Positions 1 to 6,977 are shown, numbered from the stretch's first letter. The stretch is 9,622 nt of DNA from Nonlabens arenilitoris (GCF_002954765.1 NZ_MTPW01000003.1:1-9622), one strand, 5' to 3'. Translations and numbers: made by a program. Notes: generated by a model from the letters alone, not told the origin.

Positions 1-856
1 ATTACTGGATCAATTTGTGATAAAGAAGATGAAGGATTGGTATTGTCCTCTAAAAACTTTTTCATATCCAATGCGCTAGGATAAGGATTACCTATAATGG
101 CTACATCATCTAATGCGATAGTCATTGAAATGTCACCGTTAAGAGGTCTTCCTCTAAAATCTATTCTCTGACCTAAAAAGCCAGTAACAGCATTTGAAAC
201 TAAGTTAGGTCCACCACCGACTTGTTCTACACCTTTCATAGTAAAAGCTATTCCAGGTTCTACATCTGCTGTAATTACTCTAGTCCAGTTACCGTAACTT
301 CCGTTTCCACTTCCTGCTAGATCATATTTGTACAACCATCGACCTGAAATTTCTAAAGGTCTAGTCACCGTTAGTGTAGATAAATCTTGGACATCAGATC
401 TTCCAGTAGGGTTGCCTATCCCAGTTAACGTCGCTTTTTGTGCATCGATAACCAAATTAGTTCTCAAGTCGGTATTCGGAGCAGCAGCGTCAAAACCGGT
501 TTCAGTAAATCCAGCTTGTAATACCGGAAAGTAAATTTGTTCACTTAAGTCAAAATCTTGATTTCCTATACCTGTTGGGTTTCCTACCGGAGAAGACCAA
601 TAATTATAGGTATATTCATTTGATGTTCCTTCTTGAAATACAGATAAAATACCAGCTCCTTCATTGTCCACATTATCACTTTGAATTAATTGAGCTTCGT
701 TTCTTAAATATAACTTTCCGTTGGTAGAAAGATTTATTTTCCTTTTGCATACAGGTTAGTTCCTTTGGAATAAATAAAACCATCACCTACATAAACCTGA
801 GCAGCTCCAACGCTTAAGGTAAGAATTGTAATTAAACTTAAAATAAAATTTTTCAT
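1..856 (-). CDS. Secreted surface protein, probable type IX secretion cargo; 3' end outside window, one frameshift
   Basis: The protein starts at 856 with a Sec signal peptide: MKN, a hydrophobic stretch to about residue 17, and a cleavage region near GAAQ at 17-20. It continues VYVGDGFIYSKGTNLYAKGK and then meets TAA at 734-736. From 734 down to the window edge a second frame is fully open for about 244 residues, with INLSTNGKLYLRNEAQL-like beta-rich repeats, YNYWSSPVGNPTG, and GNPYPSALDMKKFLEDN. Restoring one A in the A-run near 737-740 joins the two frames, so the break looks like a one-base homopolymer loss. Such YWSSPVG and GNPYPSA segments are typical of Flavobacteriia extracellular proteins that end in a type A C-terminal sorting domain; that end would lie off the left edge and is not seen. 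No enzyme domain is recognised. It is divergent from the miniprotein at 974. Confidence 0.75.
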
Positions 857-881
857 ATTAAATACTATTAACTAGCGATTA

Positions 882-888
882 CAAAATA
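882..888 (-). promoter_or_regulatory. Weak candidate -7 element for the surface protein
   Basis: On the minus strand this reads TATTTTG, one base short of the Bacteroidetes -7 consensus TAnnTTTG, about 25 bases upstream of the start codon at 856. No convincing -33 TTG is seen. It is the best promoter candidate in the 857-973 intergenic region, which otherwise shows no recognisable feature. Confidence 0.3.
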
Positions 889-962
889 AAAGCTTTTCAG
901 ACCTACACAGGAAAAGTTTTACGTAAATATTGATTCCTTACACTTAAATTAGATGTATGGTG

Positions 963-970
963 TAAATTTG
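963..970 (+). promoter_or_regulatory. Bacteroidetes -7 promoter element TAAATTTG
   Basis: The motif is an exact match to TAnnTTTG, the -7 element used by the primary sigma factor in Bacteroidetes. It ends three bases before the ATG at 974, so transcription would begin at about that ATG. This argues for 974 rather than 953 as the start of the miniprotein. No clear -33 TTG is visible at the expected spacing. Confidence 0.5.
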
Positions 971-973
971 ACG

Positions 974-1168
974 ATGAATATGATAAATATAAAACAATTT
1001 AACGGAATTCTGCTTATCGCAGGTATTCTATTTTTACTGTGTTCTATGTATTTTGAGAATGGTGTTTTGTTCTTTCAAATTGCTGGAATCGTTTTGCTTA
1101 TGATTGCTGCTTATCAATATAGTCGTGATAAGCAAGAAGATAATATTGATGAAAATGAGGAAATTTAA
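974..1168 (+). CDS. Small two-helix membrane protein, 64 residues
   Basis: No family is recognised. The sequence shows two hydrophobic helices (about residues 11-27, GILLIAGILFLLCSMYF, and 31-50) separated by a short ENG turn. A charged acidic tail rich in D, E and K follows (51-64). It is probably an inner-membrane hairpin with the tail in the cytoplasm. An ATG at 953 would add seven residues, and 980 is also possible; I prefer 974 because a TAAATTTG promoter element lies inside the 953 version. The stop at 1166-1168 overlaps the start region of the downstream Smr gene, suggesting co-transcription and coupled translation. The right arm carries an identical frame at 8459-8653. Confidence 0.7.
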   Translation: MNMINIKQFNGILLIAGILFLLCSMYFENGVLFFQIAGIVLLMIAAYQYSRDKQEDNIDENEEI

Positions 1169-1688
1169 GGTAGGTGATCGGGTATTGGTATTAGACGATG
1201 AGTTTGGTGGTGTAGTCGCTTCCGCGAAAGCGAAATTAATTACCATCATTACAGATGATGATATTGAAATCGATTACCATGAATCAGAGCTTATTTTAGA
1301 TCAAAGATTTAAAGTTGATCGTGTTGTTGTAAAGCAAGAGGTTGCTATTCAAAAAGGAAAAAAGCGTCAGGTTTCTCGTAAAAAAGCTAAGGAAATTCCA
1401 GCTGTAGAAATAGATCTGCACATCCATCAATTAGTAAAAAGTGAACGTGGTATGGATGCTTTTGATAAACTTAATACACAAATGGATACAGCACGATATA
1501 AGTTAGAATGGGCTCGTAAGGAACGTATTCCTAAACTTGTTTTTATACATGGTGTAGGTGAAGGTGTCCTTAAAAAAGAGCTAGAATTTCTGTTTGATCG
1601 CTATAATGATATTACTTATTATGATGCTGATTTTCAGAAATATGGTAGAGGTGCCACTGAGGTTTATATATATCAGAATCCTAAATAA
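1149..1688 (+). CDS. Smr (MutS2-like C-terminal) domain protein, DUF2027-like architecture
   Basis: The 179-residue protein has an N-terminal basic/beta segment (KFKVGDRVLVLDDEFGGVV, about 5-23) resembling a small barrel. A lysine- and arginine-rich linker follows (about 64-83), then a C-terminal Smr domain (about 86-179). Smr hallmarks are visible: the LDxH-type motif as IDLHIH at 88-93, the HGxGxGxL motif as HGVGEGVL at 134-141, and YGRGATEVYI at 165-174. Smr domains in MutS2 and relatives bind or nick nucleic acid; the exact role of this stand-alone Bacteroidetes form is not known to me. ATGs exist at 1104, 1149 and 1155; the conserved part begins just after 1149/1155, so 1104 is probably too long. 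Codons near 1217-1232 are made of a near copy of the CGCTTTCGCGAAAGCG repeat, giving ASAKAK in the N-terminal segment. Confidence 0.85.
   Translation: MKMRKFKVGDRVLVLDDEFGGVVASAKAKLITIITDDDIEIDYHESELILDQRFKVDRVVVKQEVAIQKGKKRQVSRKKAKEIPAVEIDLHIHQLVKSERGMDAFDKLNTQMDTARYKLEWARKERIPKLVFIHGVGEGVLKKELEFLFDRYNDITYYDADFQKYGRGATEVYIYQNPK
1217..1232. repeat. In-gene copy of the 16-base palindrome, one mismatch
   Basis: CGCTTCCGCGAAAGCG differs by one base from the perfect palindrome CGCTTTCGCGAAAGCG found at 3811-3826. It lies in frame within the Smr gene, encoding part of VASAKAKL. The mirror copy at the other end (about 8396-8411) is identical, so the mismatch is not a read error of one arm. Confidence 0.75.
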
Positions 1689-1693
1689 AAGCT

Positions 1694-2584
1694 CTAAGGG
1701 ACAAAATTAGGTGTGATCGTCTTTGTCACTGTTCTTACAAATGTTCCAAACTCGTAAAAAGCGATAATGATTTCTCTACTGTCGCTAGTTGCTGTTAAAT
1801 TTTCTATACTAATATCTAAACTTGCCGTACTTGAGTACTCATGTGGTCTAAATGTGTCGATGGCTGGACTAGCCATTTCTGTAGAATTGATAAGATAGTA
1901 AGGTTGTAAATCTGTTCCTACTAATAGGCGGTCATTTGCAGGGCTTAAATCACGATTAAGGTCTTCTTGTATGGTAGGGATGCCATCACCATCGTCATCA
2001 TTATCTAGATAATCTGGTATTCCATCACCATCTGTATCCTGACTCAAGGAAAGATCGGTAAGGTTAATCCCTTCATTAATAGTTAATACATTATCACCAT
2101 CGTCATCTTCATCAATGTAATCTGGTAGACCATCCATATCTGTATCTTGCAAGGTCGCAATTCCTTCGTCAACAGCACTGATTCCGTCATTGTCTTCTTC
2201 TTCAATACTGGTTACAATATAGACGTCGCCATCTTCACCTATGAAGGTTTGTAAAGTTGTTGGGCTAGACGGAGGAATATCATTACAATAATAATCACTA
2301 CCTGCTGCGTCACTAAGTTTACGGTATTCTAAATCATTAGTAGTTAAAGAATATGGACCATGTGTTGCCTCAGAACTCAAAATATCGTCTGTTGTAGACA
2401 ATTGTAATGATATCGTTTCAGTATCATTAATCATATAGAAAAGATAATCTGACGTGTCCTCATCTTCTAGAATTTCACATGCTTGAACGGTGGCGCCTTC
2501 AAAGTCTAAATCATCTAGAATTAGGTCTCCATCATCACAGCCTATTAAAGCTATAGGAATTATTAGGTAAAGCAGTTTTTTCAT
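1694..2584 (-). CDS. Acidic lipoprotein with thrombospondin-type-3-like calcium-binding repeats
   Basis: This 296-residue protein begins MKKLLYLIIPIALIGC, a lipoprotein signal peptide with lipobox LIGC and the lipidated Cys at 16. The open frame runs further up to 2692, but that 36-residue extension crosses the promoter region and the divergent desulfurase start, so 2584 is the better start. After the Cys comes DDGD, an acidic stretch of the kind associated with surface-exposed lipoproteins in Bacteroidetes. Residues about 129-205 hold Asp-rich repeats (EEEDNDGISAVDEG, DTDMDGLPDYIDEDDDGDN, DTDGDGIPDYLDNDDDGDG), the calcium-binding pattern of thrombospondin type 3 repeats. The final 90 residues look like a beta domain of unknown function. 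It is probably an outer-membrane surface protein. It converges on the Smr gene with only 5 bases between stops, and no terminator is seen there. Confidence 0.85.
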   Translation of the reverse strand: MKKLLYLIIPIALIGCDDGDLILDDLDFEGATVQACEILEDEDTSDYLFYMINDTETISLQLSTTDDILSSEATHGPYSLTTNDLEYRKLSDAAGSDYYCNDIPPSSPTTLQTFIGEDGDVYIVTSIEEEDNDGISAVDEGIATLQDTDMDGLPDYIDEDDDGDNVLTINEGINLTDLSLSQDTDGDGIPDYLDNDDDGDGIPTIQEDLNRDLSPANDRLLVGTDLQPYYLINSTEMASPAIDTFRPHEYSSTASLDISIENLTATSDSREIIIAFYEFGTFVRTVTKTITPNFVP

Positions 2585-2589
2585 ATCTT

Positions 2590-2597
2590 CAAAAATA
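2590..2597 (-). promoter_or_regulatory. -7 promoter element TATTTTTG of the lipoprotein gene
   Basis: On the minus strand TATTTTTG matches TAnnTTTG and ends five bases before the ATG at 2584. Transcription would start almost at the start codon, giving a leaderless or near-leaderless message. No convincing -33 TTG is visible. Confidence 0.45.
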
Positions 2598-2644
2598 AGG
2601 ATTACTATTCGAGCTTTAAAGTTAATTTTTAAGGTCATTTCTTT

Positions 2645-2652
2645 TACTTTTG
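2645..2652 (+). promoter_or_regulatory. -7 promoter element TACTTTTG of the cysteine desulfurase gene
   Basis: TACTTTTG matches TAnnTTTG and ends five bases before the ATG at 2658. It faces away from the lipoprotein element at 2590-2597, so the 73-base region between the two genes holds a compact divergent promoter pair. No Shine-Dalgarno sequence lies in the gap. Confidence 0.45.
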
Positions 2653-2657
2653 CCGGC

Positions 2658-3808
2658 ATGAGACAAGTATATTTAGATAGTGCCGCTACCACACAAATGA
2701 GAACTGAGGTTATTGATGAGATGACTCGAGTAATGCAAGACGTTTATGGTAATCCTAGCAGCACACATAGTTATGGCCGCAGTGCAAAATCATTAATAGA
2801 AAATGCTCGTAAAAACATCGCATCTCAACTAGGTGTCACCGCAGCAGAAATCATTTTCACATCTGGTGGTACTGAAGCAGATAATCTAGCTATTCACAGT
2901 TGTGTTCGTGATCTAGGAGTACAACGCATAATTACCACAAAAATTGAGCACCATGCTGTTCTTTATATTGTAGACTACTGTAAAGAGAAATATGGAACTC
3001 ATGTTGAATATCTAGATTTACAAGATTGTGGAACGCCTAGTTATGATCACCTACAAGAGTTACTTAAAGATGAGTCTCAAAAACTCTTGTGAGCTTGATG
3101 CATATTAATAATGAGATAGGTAACAAATTAGATATCGATCGAGTAGGGAATATGTGTAAAAAATACAATTCACTATTTCATAGTGATTGTGTGCAATCCA
3201 TAGGTCATTATGAAATGGATTTCTCCACACTACCTGTTGATTTTACCGCGGTAAGCGCGCATAAATTCCATGGTCCTAAAGGTGTTGGGTTTGCTTTTAT
3301 AAGAAAAGGTACTGGTTTAAAACCATTAATTTTAGGTGGTGCACAAGAACGTGGTTACCGTGCTGGTACAGAAAGTGTGCATAATATTGTAGGTATGGAT
3401 AAGTCTTTATCTATGGCTTATGAAAACCTAGAAAAAGAACGCGAGTATGTTAAAGGTCTAAAAGATTATTTTAAAGCTCAGCTGTTAGAAAAAATTCCTG
3501 GAGTAAAATTTAATGGTAATTGTGGAGATCATAAAAATAGTACGTTTACTTTATTGAATGTCTGTCTTCCTTGTCCTGCAGATAAGGCAGCGATGTTACT
3601 TTTTACAATGGATTTAAAAGGTATTGCTTGTTCTAAAGGTAGTGCCTGCCAGAGTGGTTCTCAAAAAGGATCTCACGTATTAACTAATGTGCTAGCAGAT
3701 GAAGACTTAAATAAACCTAGTCTGCGATTTAGTTTCTCTATCTTTAATACTAAAGAAGAGTTGGATTACGTGGTGGATGTTTTAGTAGAGTATCTAAAGT
3801 CTATTTAA
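2658..3808 (+). CDS. Cysteine desulfurase (NifS/IscS family), left copy with one frameshift
   Basis: This is a PLP enzyme that moves sulfur from L-cysteine onto its own Cys for Fe-S cluster or other thio-cofactor synthesis. The left copy is split near 3080 (frames 2658-3092 and 3089-3808) because an A-run has five A where the right arm has six. Restoring it gives 383 residues, a normal length. Family landmarks, in restored numbering: TSGGTEADNLAI at 68-79 (PLP phosphate site), EHHAVL with the cofactor-stacking His at 98, HINNEIG at 149-155, SDCVQSIG with PLP Asp at 177, SAHKFHGPKG with Schiff-base Lys at 203, RAGTES at 235-240, and CSKGSACQSGS with catalytic Cys at 331. The gene is probably intact in the organism. 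It stands alone, with no scaffold or other Fe-S gene nearby, so iscS versus nifS cannot be assigned. Confidence 0.93.
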
Positions 3809-3809
3809 A

Positions 3810-3827
3810 ACGCTTTCGCGAAAGCGT
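3810..3827. terminator. Palindromic hairpin between convergent genes; likely terminator for the receptor gene
   Basis: ACGCTTTCGCGAAAGCGT is a perfect 18-base palindrome just after the desulfurase stop and 18 bases beyond the receptor stop. As RNA it can form a 7-bp stem (ACGCTTT with AAAGCGT) and a CGCG loop. On the minus strand it is followed by TTTT, which suits a factor-independent terminator for the receptor gene; on the plus strand the T-run is missing (CATTTC). It carries the same 16-base core as the near copy inside the Smr gene, so it is also a dispersed repeat. Confidence 0.55.
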
Positions 3828-3845
3828 CATTTCAAAGCTGAACTT

Positions 3846-4763
3846 TTATAGTCTAGCTACTAATCTTACATTAAATACTCGTGGCGTTAACTCATTAGGT
3901 ATAGCAAATTGCTGCTGACTAGAAACATCACGTACCCAAATGTTAGTAATTGAGTTGCTTTCATCAAAGATGTTGTAGATCTCTGCACCTATGGTTACTT
4001 CAGTAAAATTGCTGAATAATTTACTAGACTTTTTATCGTCTTTCAATACTAAATTGATACCTATATCTGCTCTACGATAATCTTGTAAACGGAACTGAAA
4101 ATCATATGGGTCTGCATAATTAGGTGATCCGCCAGGTAGGCCTGTATTATATACTAAGTTTAAATACATTTTTAAATGTGGCATGTTAGGAACATAGTCT
4201 TGAAATAAGGCCGCAAATTTTAATCGTTGATCTGTTGGTCTTGCGATATAGCCTCTGCCATTTAAATTCTCTTCAGTCTTTAAATATCCAGCACTGAACC
4301 AGCTCTCAGTACCTGGTACAAATTCACCATTAATACGCAAGTCTACACCATAAGCATAAGCAACGGCATCATTATTTGCTCTGTACCTGATGCGTACGTT
4401 TTCTAGTGTATAGGTATTTACATCTGTCAAATCTTTGTAATAAACTTCAGTTGTTAATTTAAATGGTCGTTTTTTACCATCGCTAGATATCCAGTTAAAA
4501 CTCCAGTCGTTTCCTATTACAGCATGAATGGATTTTTGTGCTTTTACAGCAGGATTTACCACACCTTGCTGGTCACGTAACTCTCTATAAAATGGTGGTT
4601 GGTAATATAGTCCACCAGAAATGCGGAAGAGCATATCAGTATTATTCCAGGCTGGTTTTATAGCGAGTTGACCACGTGGCGAGACTACAGTTTGCGTTGT
4701 GCTTTCAATGCCGTCACCACTTACATTCCAGGTATGGGAACGTATCCCAGCTTCCAAAAACCT
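3846..4763 (-). CDS. TonB-dependent receptor, C-terminal barrel fragment (left copy)
   Basis: These 305 residues are the C-terminal third or so of an outer-membrane beta-barrel receptor that takes up substrates using TonB energy. Bacteroidetes features include GGLYYQPPFYRELRD, VNPAVKAQKSIHAVIG, AYGVDLRINGEFVPGTESW, YNTGLPGGSPNYADP and the closing EIYNIFDESNSITNIWVRDV followed by NVRLVARL. The plug domain and signal peptide are not in the window, so the substrate cannot be inferred. The open frame continues to 4841 through 26 residues, but those read the spacer antisense and are not part of the protein. Near the fold, 4752-4757 lack two bases compared with the right copy, changing VFWNAG to RFLEAG. 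The frame itself is otherwise intact, unlike the right copy. It converges on the desulfurase across the hairpin. Confidence 0.9.
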   Translation of the reverse strand, partial: RFLEAGIRSHTWNVSGDGIESTTQTVVSPRGQLAIKPAWNNTDMLFRISGGLYYQPPFYRELRDQQGVVNPAVKAQKSIHAVIGNDWSFNWISSDGKKRPFKLTTEVYYKDLTDVNTYTLENVRIRYRANNDAVAYAYGVDLRINGEFVPGTESWFSAGYLKTEENLNGRGYIARPTDQRLKFAALFQDYVPNMPHLKMYLNLVYNTGLPGGSPNYADPYDFQFRLQDYRRADIGINLVLKDDKKSSKLFSNFTEVTIGAEIYNIFDESNSITNIWVRDVSSQQQFAIPNELTPRVFNVRLVARL

Positions 4764-4884
4764 TATGAACCTTTTACATGACCACTCGTTCCTTTTGAAT
4801 CTACTAGTGCAGATAATGATGTACAAGTGACACGTTATCAATTATTTGGTCAATATAGCAGTCGTGGTTATATCAAAGACACAG
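4764..4884 (+). other. Single-copy spacer (loop) of the palindrome, coding for part of the TonB receptor
   Basis: These roughly 121 bases are the only sequence in the window without a mirror copy. Read on the plus strand they stay in frame with the right-arm receptor fragment (residues such as DNDVQVTRYQLFGQY, then SSRGYIKDTEVFW), so they are simply the next upstream part of that gene. One in-frame TGA at 4779-4781 breaks the frame; because the surrounding sequence is error-prone, I take it as a base error. The left arm stops matching just after 4763, where minus-strand receptor sequence jumps abruptly to plus-strand sequence further upstream in the same gene. This is the geometry expected when a copying strand switches to the opposite strand a short distance away. 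Confidence 0.9.
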
Positions 4885-5787
4885 AGGTTTTTTGGAACGC
4901 TGGGATACGTTCCCATACCTGGAATGTAAGTGGTGACGGCATTGAAAGCACAACGCAAACTGTAGTCTCGCACGTGGTCAACTCGCTATAAAACAGCCTG
5001 GAATAATACTGATATGCTCTTCCGCATTTCTGGTGGACTATATTACCAACCACATTTTATAGAAGTTACGTGACCAGCAAGGTGTGGTAATCCTGCTGTA
5101 AAAGCACAAAATCCATTCATGCTGTAATGAAACGACGGAGTTTTAACTGGATATCTAGCGATGGTAAAAAACGACCATTTAAATTAACAACTGAAGTTTA
5201 TTACAAAGATTTGACAGATGTAAATACTATACACTAGAAAACGTACGCATCAGGTACAGAGCAAATAATGATGCCGTTGCTTATGCTTATGGTGTAGACT
5301 TGCGTATTAATGGTGAATTTGTACCAGGTACTGAGAGCTGGTTCAGTGCTGGTATTTAAAGACTGAAGAGAATTTAAATGGCAGAGGCTATATCGCAAGA
5401 CCAACAGATCAACGATTAAAATTTGCGGCCTTATTTCAAGACTATGTTCCTACATGCCACATTTAAAAATGTATTTAACTTAGTATATAATACAGGCCTA
5501 CCTGGCGGATCACCTAATTATGCAGACCCATATGATTTTCAGTTCCGTTTACAAGATTATCGTAGAGCAGATATAGGTATCAATTTAGTATTGAAAGACG
5601 AAAAAAGTCTAGTAAATTATTCAGCATTTTACTGAAGTAACCATAGGTGCAGAGATCTACAACATCTTTGATGAAAGCAACTCAATTACTACATTTGGGT
5701 ACGTGATGTTTCTAGTCAGCAGCAATTTGCTATACCTATGAGTTAACGCCACGAGTATTTAATGTAAGATTAGTAGCTAGACTATAA
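4764..5787 (+). pseudogene. TonB-dependent receptor, C-terminal fragment (right copy), heavily frameshifted
   Basis: This is the mirror copy of the receptor, plus about 40 further upstream residues from the spacer (VPFESTSADNDVQVTRYQ and on). Its stop is at 5785-5787. Compared with the left copy it has lost at least 16 single bases. Examples are one C in the CTCGCCACG match near 4970, a C in the AAAACCAG match near 4990, and several between 5050 and 5140. No long frame survives; the best piece covers YNTGLPGGSPNYADP onward near 5485-5600. The losses are spread singly, many in short base runs, so I regard them as read errors rather than gene decay. The left copy should be used for the protein, with the spacer added for the extra upstream residues. 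Confidence 0.85.
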
Positions 5788-5804
5788 AAGTTCAGCTTTG
5801 AATG

Positions 5805-5821
5805 ACGCTTTCGCGAAGCGT
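5805..5821. terminator. Mirror copy of the palindromic hairpin, one A lost
   Basis: ACGCTTTCGCGAAGCGT is the 3810-3827 palindrome minus one A, which spoils its symmetry. The intact left version is the more reliable reading. Confidence 0.5.
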
Positions 5822-5822
5822 T

Positions 5823-6972
5823 TTAAATAGACTTTAGATACTCTACTAAAACATCCACCACGTAATCCAACTCTTCTTTAGTATTAAAGATAGAGAAACT
5901 AAATCGCAGACTAGGTTTATTTAAGTCTTCATCTGCTAGCACATTAGTTAATACGTGAGATCCTTTTTGAGAACCACTCTGGCAGGCACTACCTTTAGAA
6001 CAAGCAATAACTTTTAAATCCATTGTAAAAAGTAACATCGCTGCCTTATCTGCAGGACAAGGAAGACAGACATTCAATAAAGTAAACGTACTATTTTTAT
6101 GATCTCCACAATTACCATTAAATTTTACTCAGGAATTTTTCTAACAGCTGAGCTTTAAAATAATCTTTTAGACCTTTAACATACTCGCGTTCTTTTTCTA
6201 GGTTTTCATAAGCCATAGATAAAGACTTATCCATACCTACAATATTATGCACACTTTCTGTACCAGCACGGTAACCACGTTCTTGTGCACCACCTAAAAT
6301 TAATGGTTTTAAACCAGTACCTTTTCTTATAAAAGCAAACCCAACACCTTTAGGACCATGGAATTTATGCGCGCTTACCGCGGTAAAATCAACAGGTAGT
6401 GTGGAGAAATCCATTTCATAATGACCTATGGATTGCACACAATCACTATGAAATAGTGAATTGTATTTTTTACACATATTCCCTACTCGATCGATATCTA
6501 ATTTGTTACCTATCTCATTATTAATATGCATCAAGCTCACAAGAGTTTTTTGAGACTCATCTTTAAGTAACTCTTGTAGGTGATCATAACTAGGCGTTCC
6601 ACAATCTTGTAAATCTAGATATTCAACATGAGTTCCATATTTCTCTTTACAGTAGTCTACAATATAAAGAACAGCATGGTGCTCAATTTTTGTGGTAATT
6701 ATGCGTTGTACTCCTAGATCACGAACACAACTGTGAATAGCTAGATTATCTGCTTCAGTACCACCAGATGTGAAAATGATTTCTGCTGCGGTGACACCTA
6801 GTTGAGATGCGATGTTTTTACGAGCATTTTCTATTAATGATTTTGCACTGCGGCCATAACTATGTGTGCTGCTAGGATTACCATAAACGTCTTGCATTAC
6901 TCGAGTCATCTCATCAATAACCTCAGTTCTCATTTGTGTGGTAGCGGCACTATCTAAATATACTTGTCTCAT
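5823..6972 (-). pseudogene. Cysteine desulfurase (right copy), frameshifted near the C-terminal third
   Basis: This is the mirror copy of the gene at 2658-3808. The start at 6972 opens a clean frame down to about 6140 that covers the PLP-binding half through the Schiff-base lysine motif SAHKFHGPKG and RAGTES. It includes the QKTLVSLMHINNEIG join that is broken on the left. Near 6125-6140 it lacks one A and one G relative to the left arm, so the frame ends as LEKFLSKI. The C-terminal part with CSKGSACQSGS reopens in another frame (from about 6080 to 5823). One substitution changes KGIAC to KVIAC. The breaks differ from those of the left copy, so one intact gene explains both. Confidence 0.9.
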
Positions 6973-6977
6973 GCCGG

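Larger units (their letters stand above)
3..4763. repeat. Left arm of window-wide inverted repeat
   Basis: This whole stretch recurs as its reverse complement at 4885-9622. Matching landmarks show it directly: the surface-protein start codon at 856 pairs with 8771, the miniprotein stop at 1168 with 8459, the lipoprotein start at 2584 with 7046, the desulfurase start at 2658 with 6972, and the receptor stop at 3846 with 5787. The left arm is the better copy. Its surface, Smr, lipoprotein and receptor frames are cleaner than in the right arm, and its own errors are few: one lost A in the desulfurase near 3080, and two lost bases close to the fold near 4752-4757. The structure is most likely a fold-back artefact, so the two arms should count as one locus. 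Confidence 0.97.

Noticed and set aside
328..534. Open frame antisense to the surface protein, and its mirror at 9093-9299
   Set aside because: The sense strand carries a convincing continuous secreted-protein frame, and the antisense product has no features.
1034..1249. Open frame antisense to the miniprotein and Smr gene start, and its mirror at 8348-8593
   Set aside because: It overlaps two better-supported genes on the opposite strand and has no recognisable domain; it is a shadow frame.
1694..2692. Longer 332-residue start of the lipoprotein
   Set aside because: The extension precedes a textbook lipoprotein signal peptide, reads through the promoter region, and overlaps the first codons of the divergent desulfurase.
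4764..4841. N-terminal 26 residues of the open frame 3846-4841 as a real start of a 331-residue protein
   Set aside because: These codons are the antisense of the spacer, which on the plus strand encodes receptor residues; the frame merely runs across the artificial fold.
4868..5053. Minus-strand 61-residue open frame across the spacer and right arm
   Set aside because: It is antisense to receptor coding sequence in the most error-rich part of the window.
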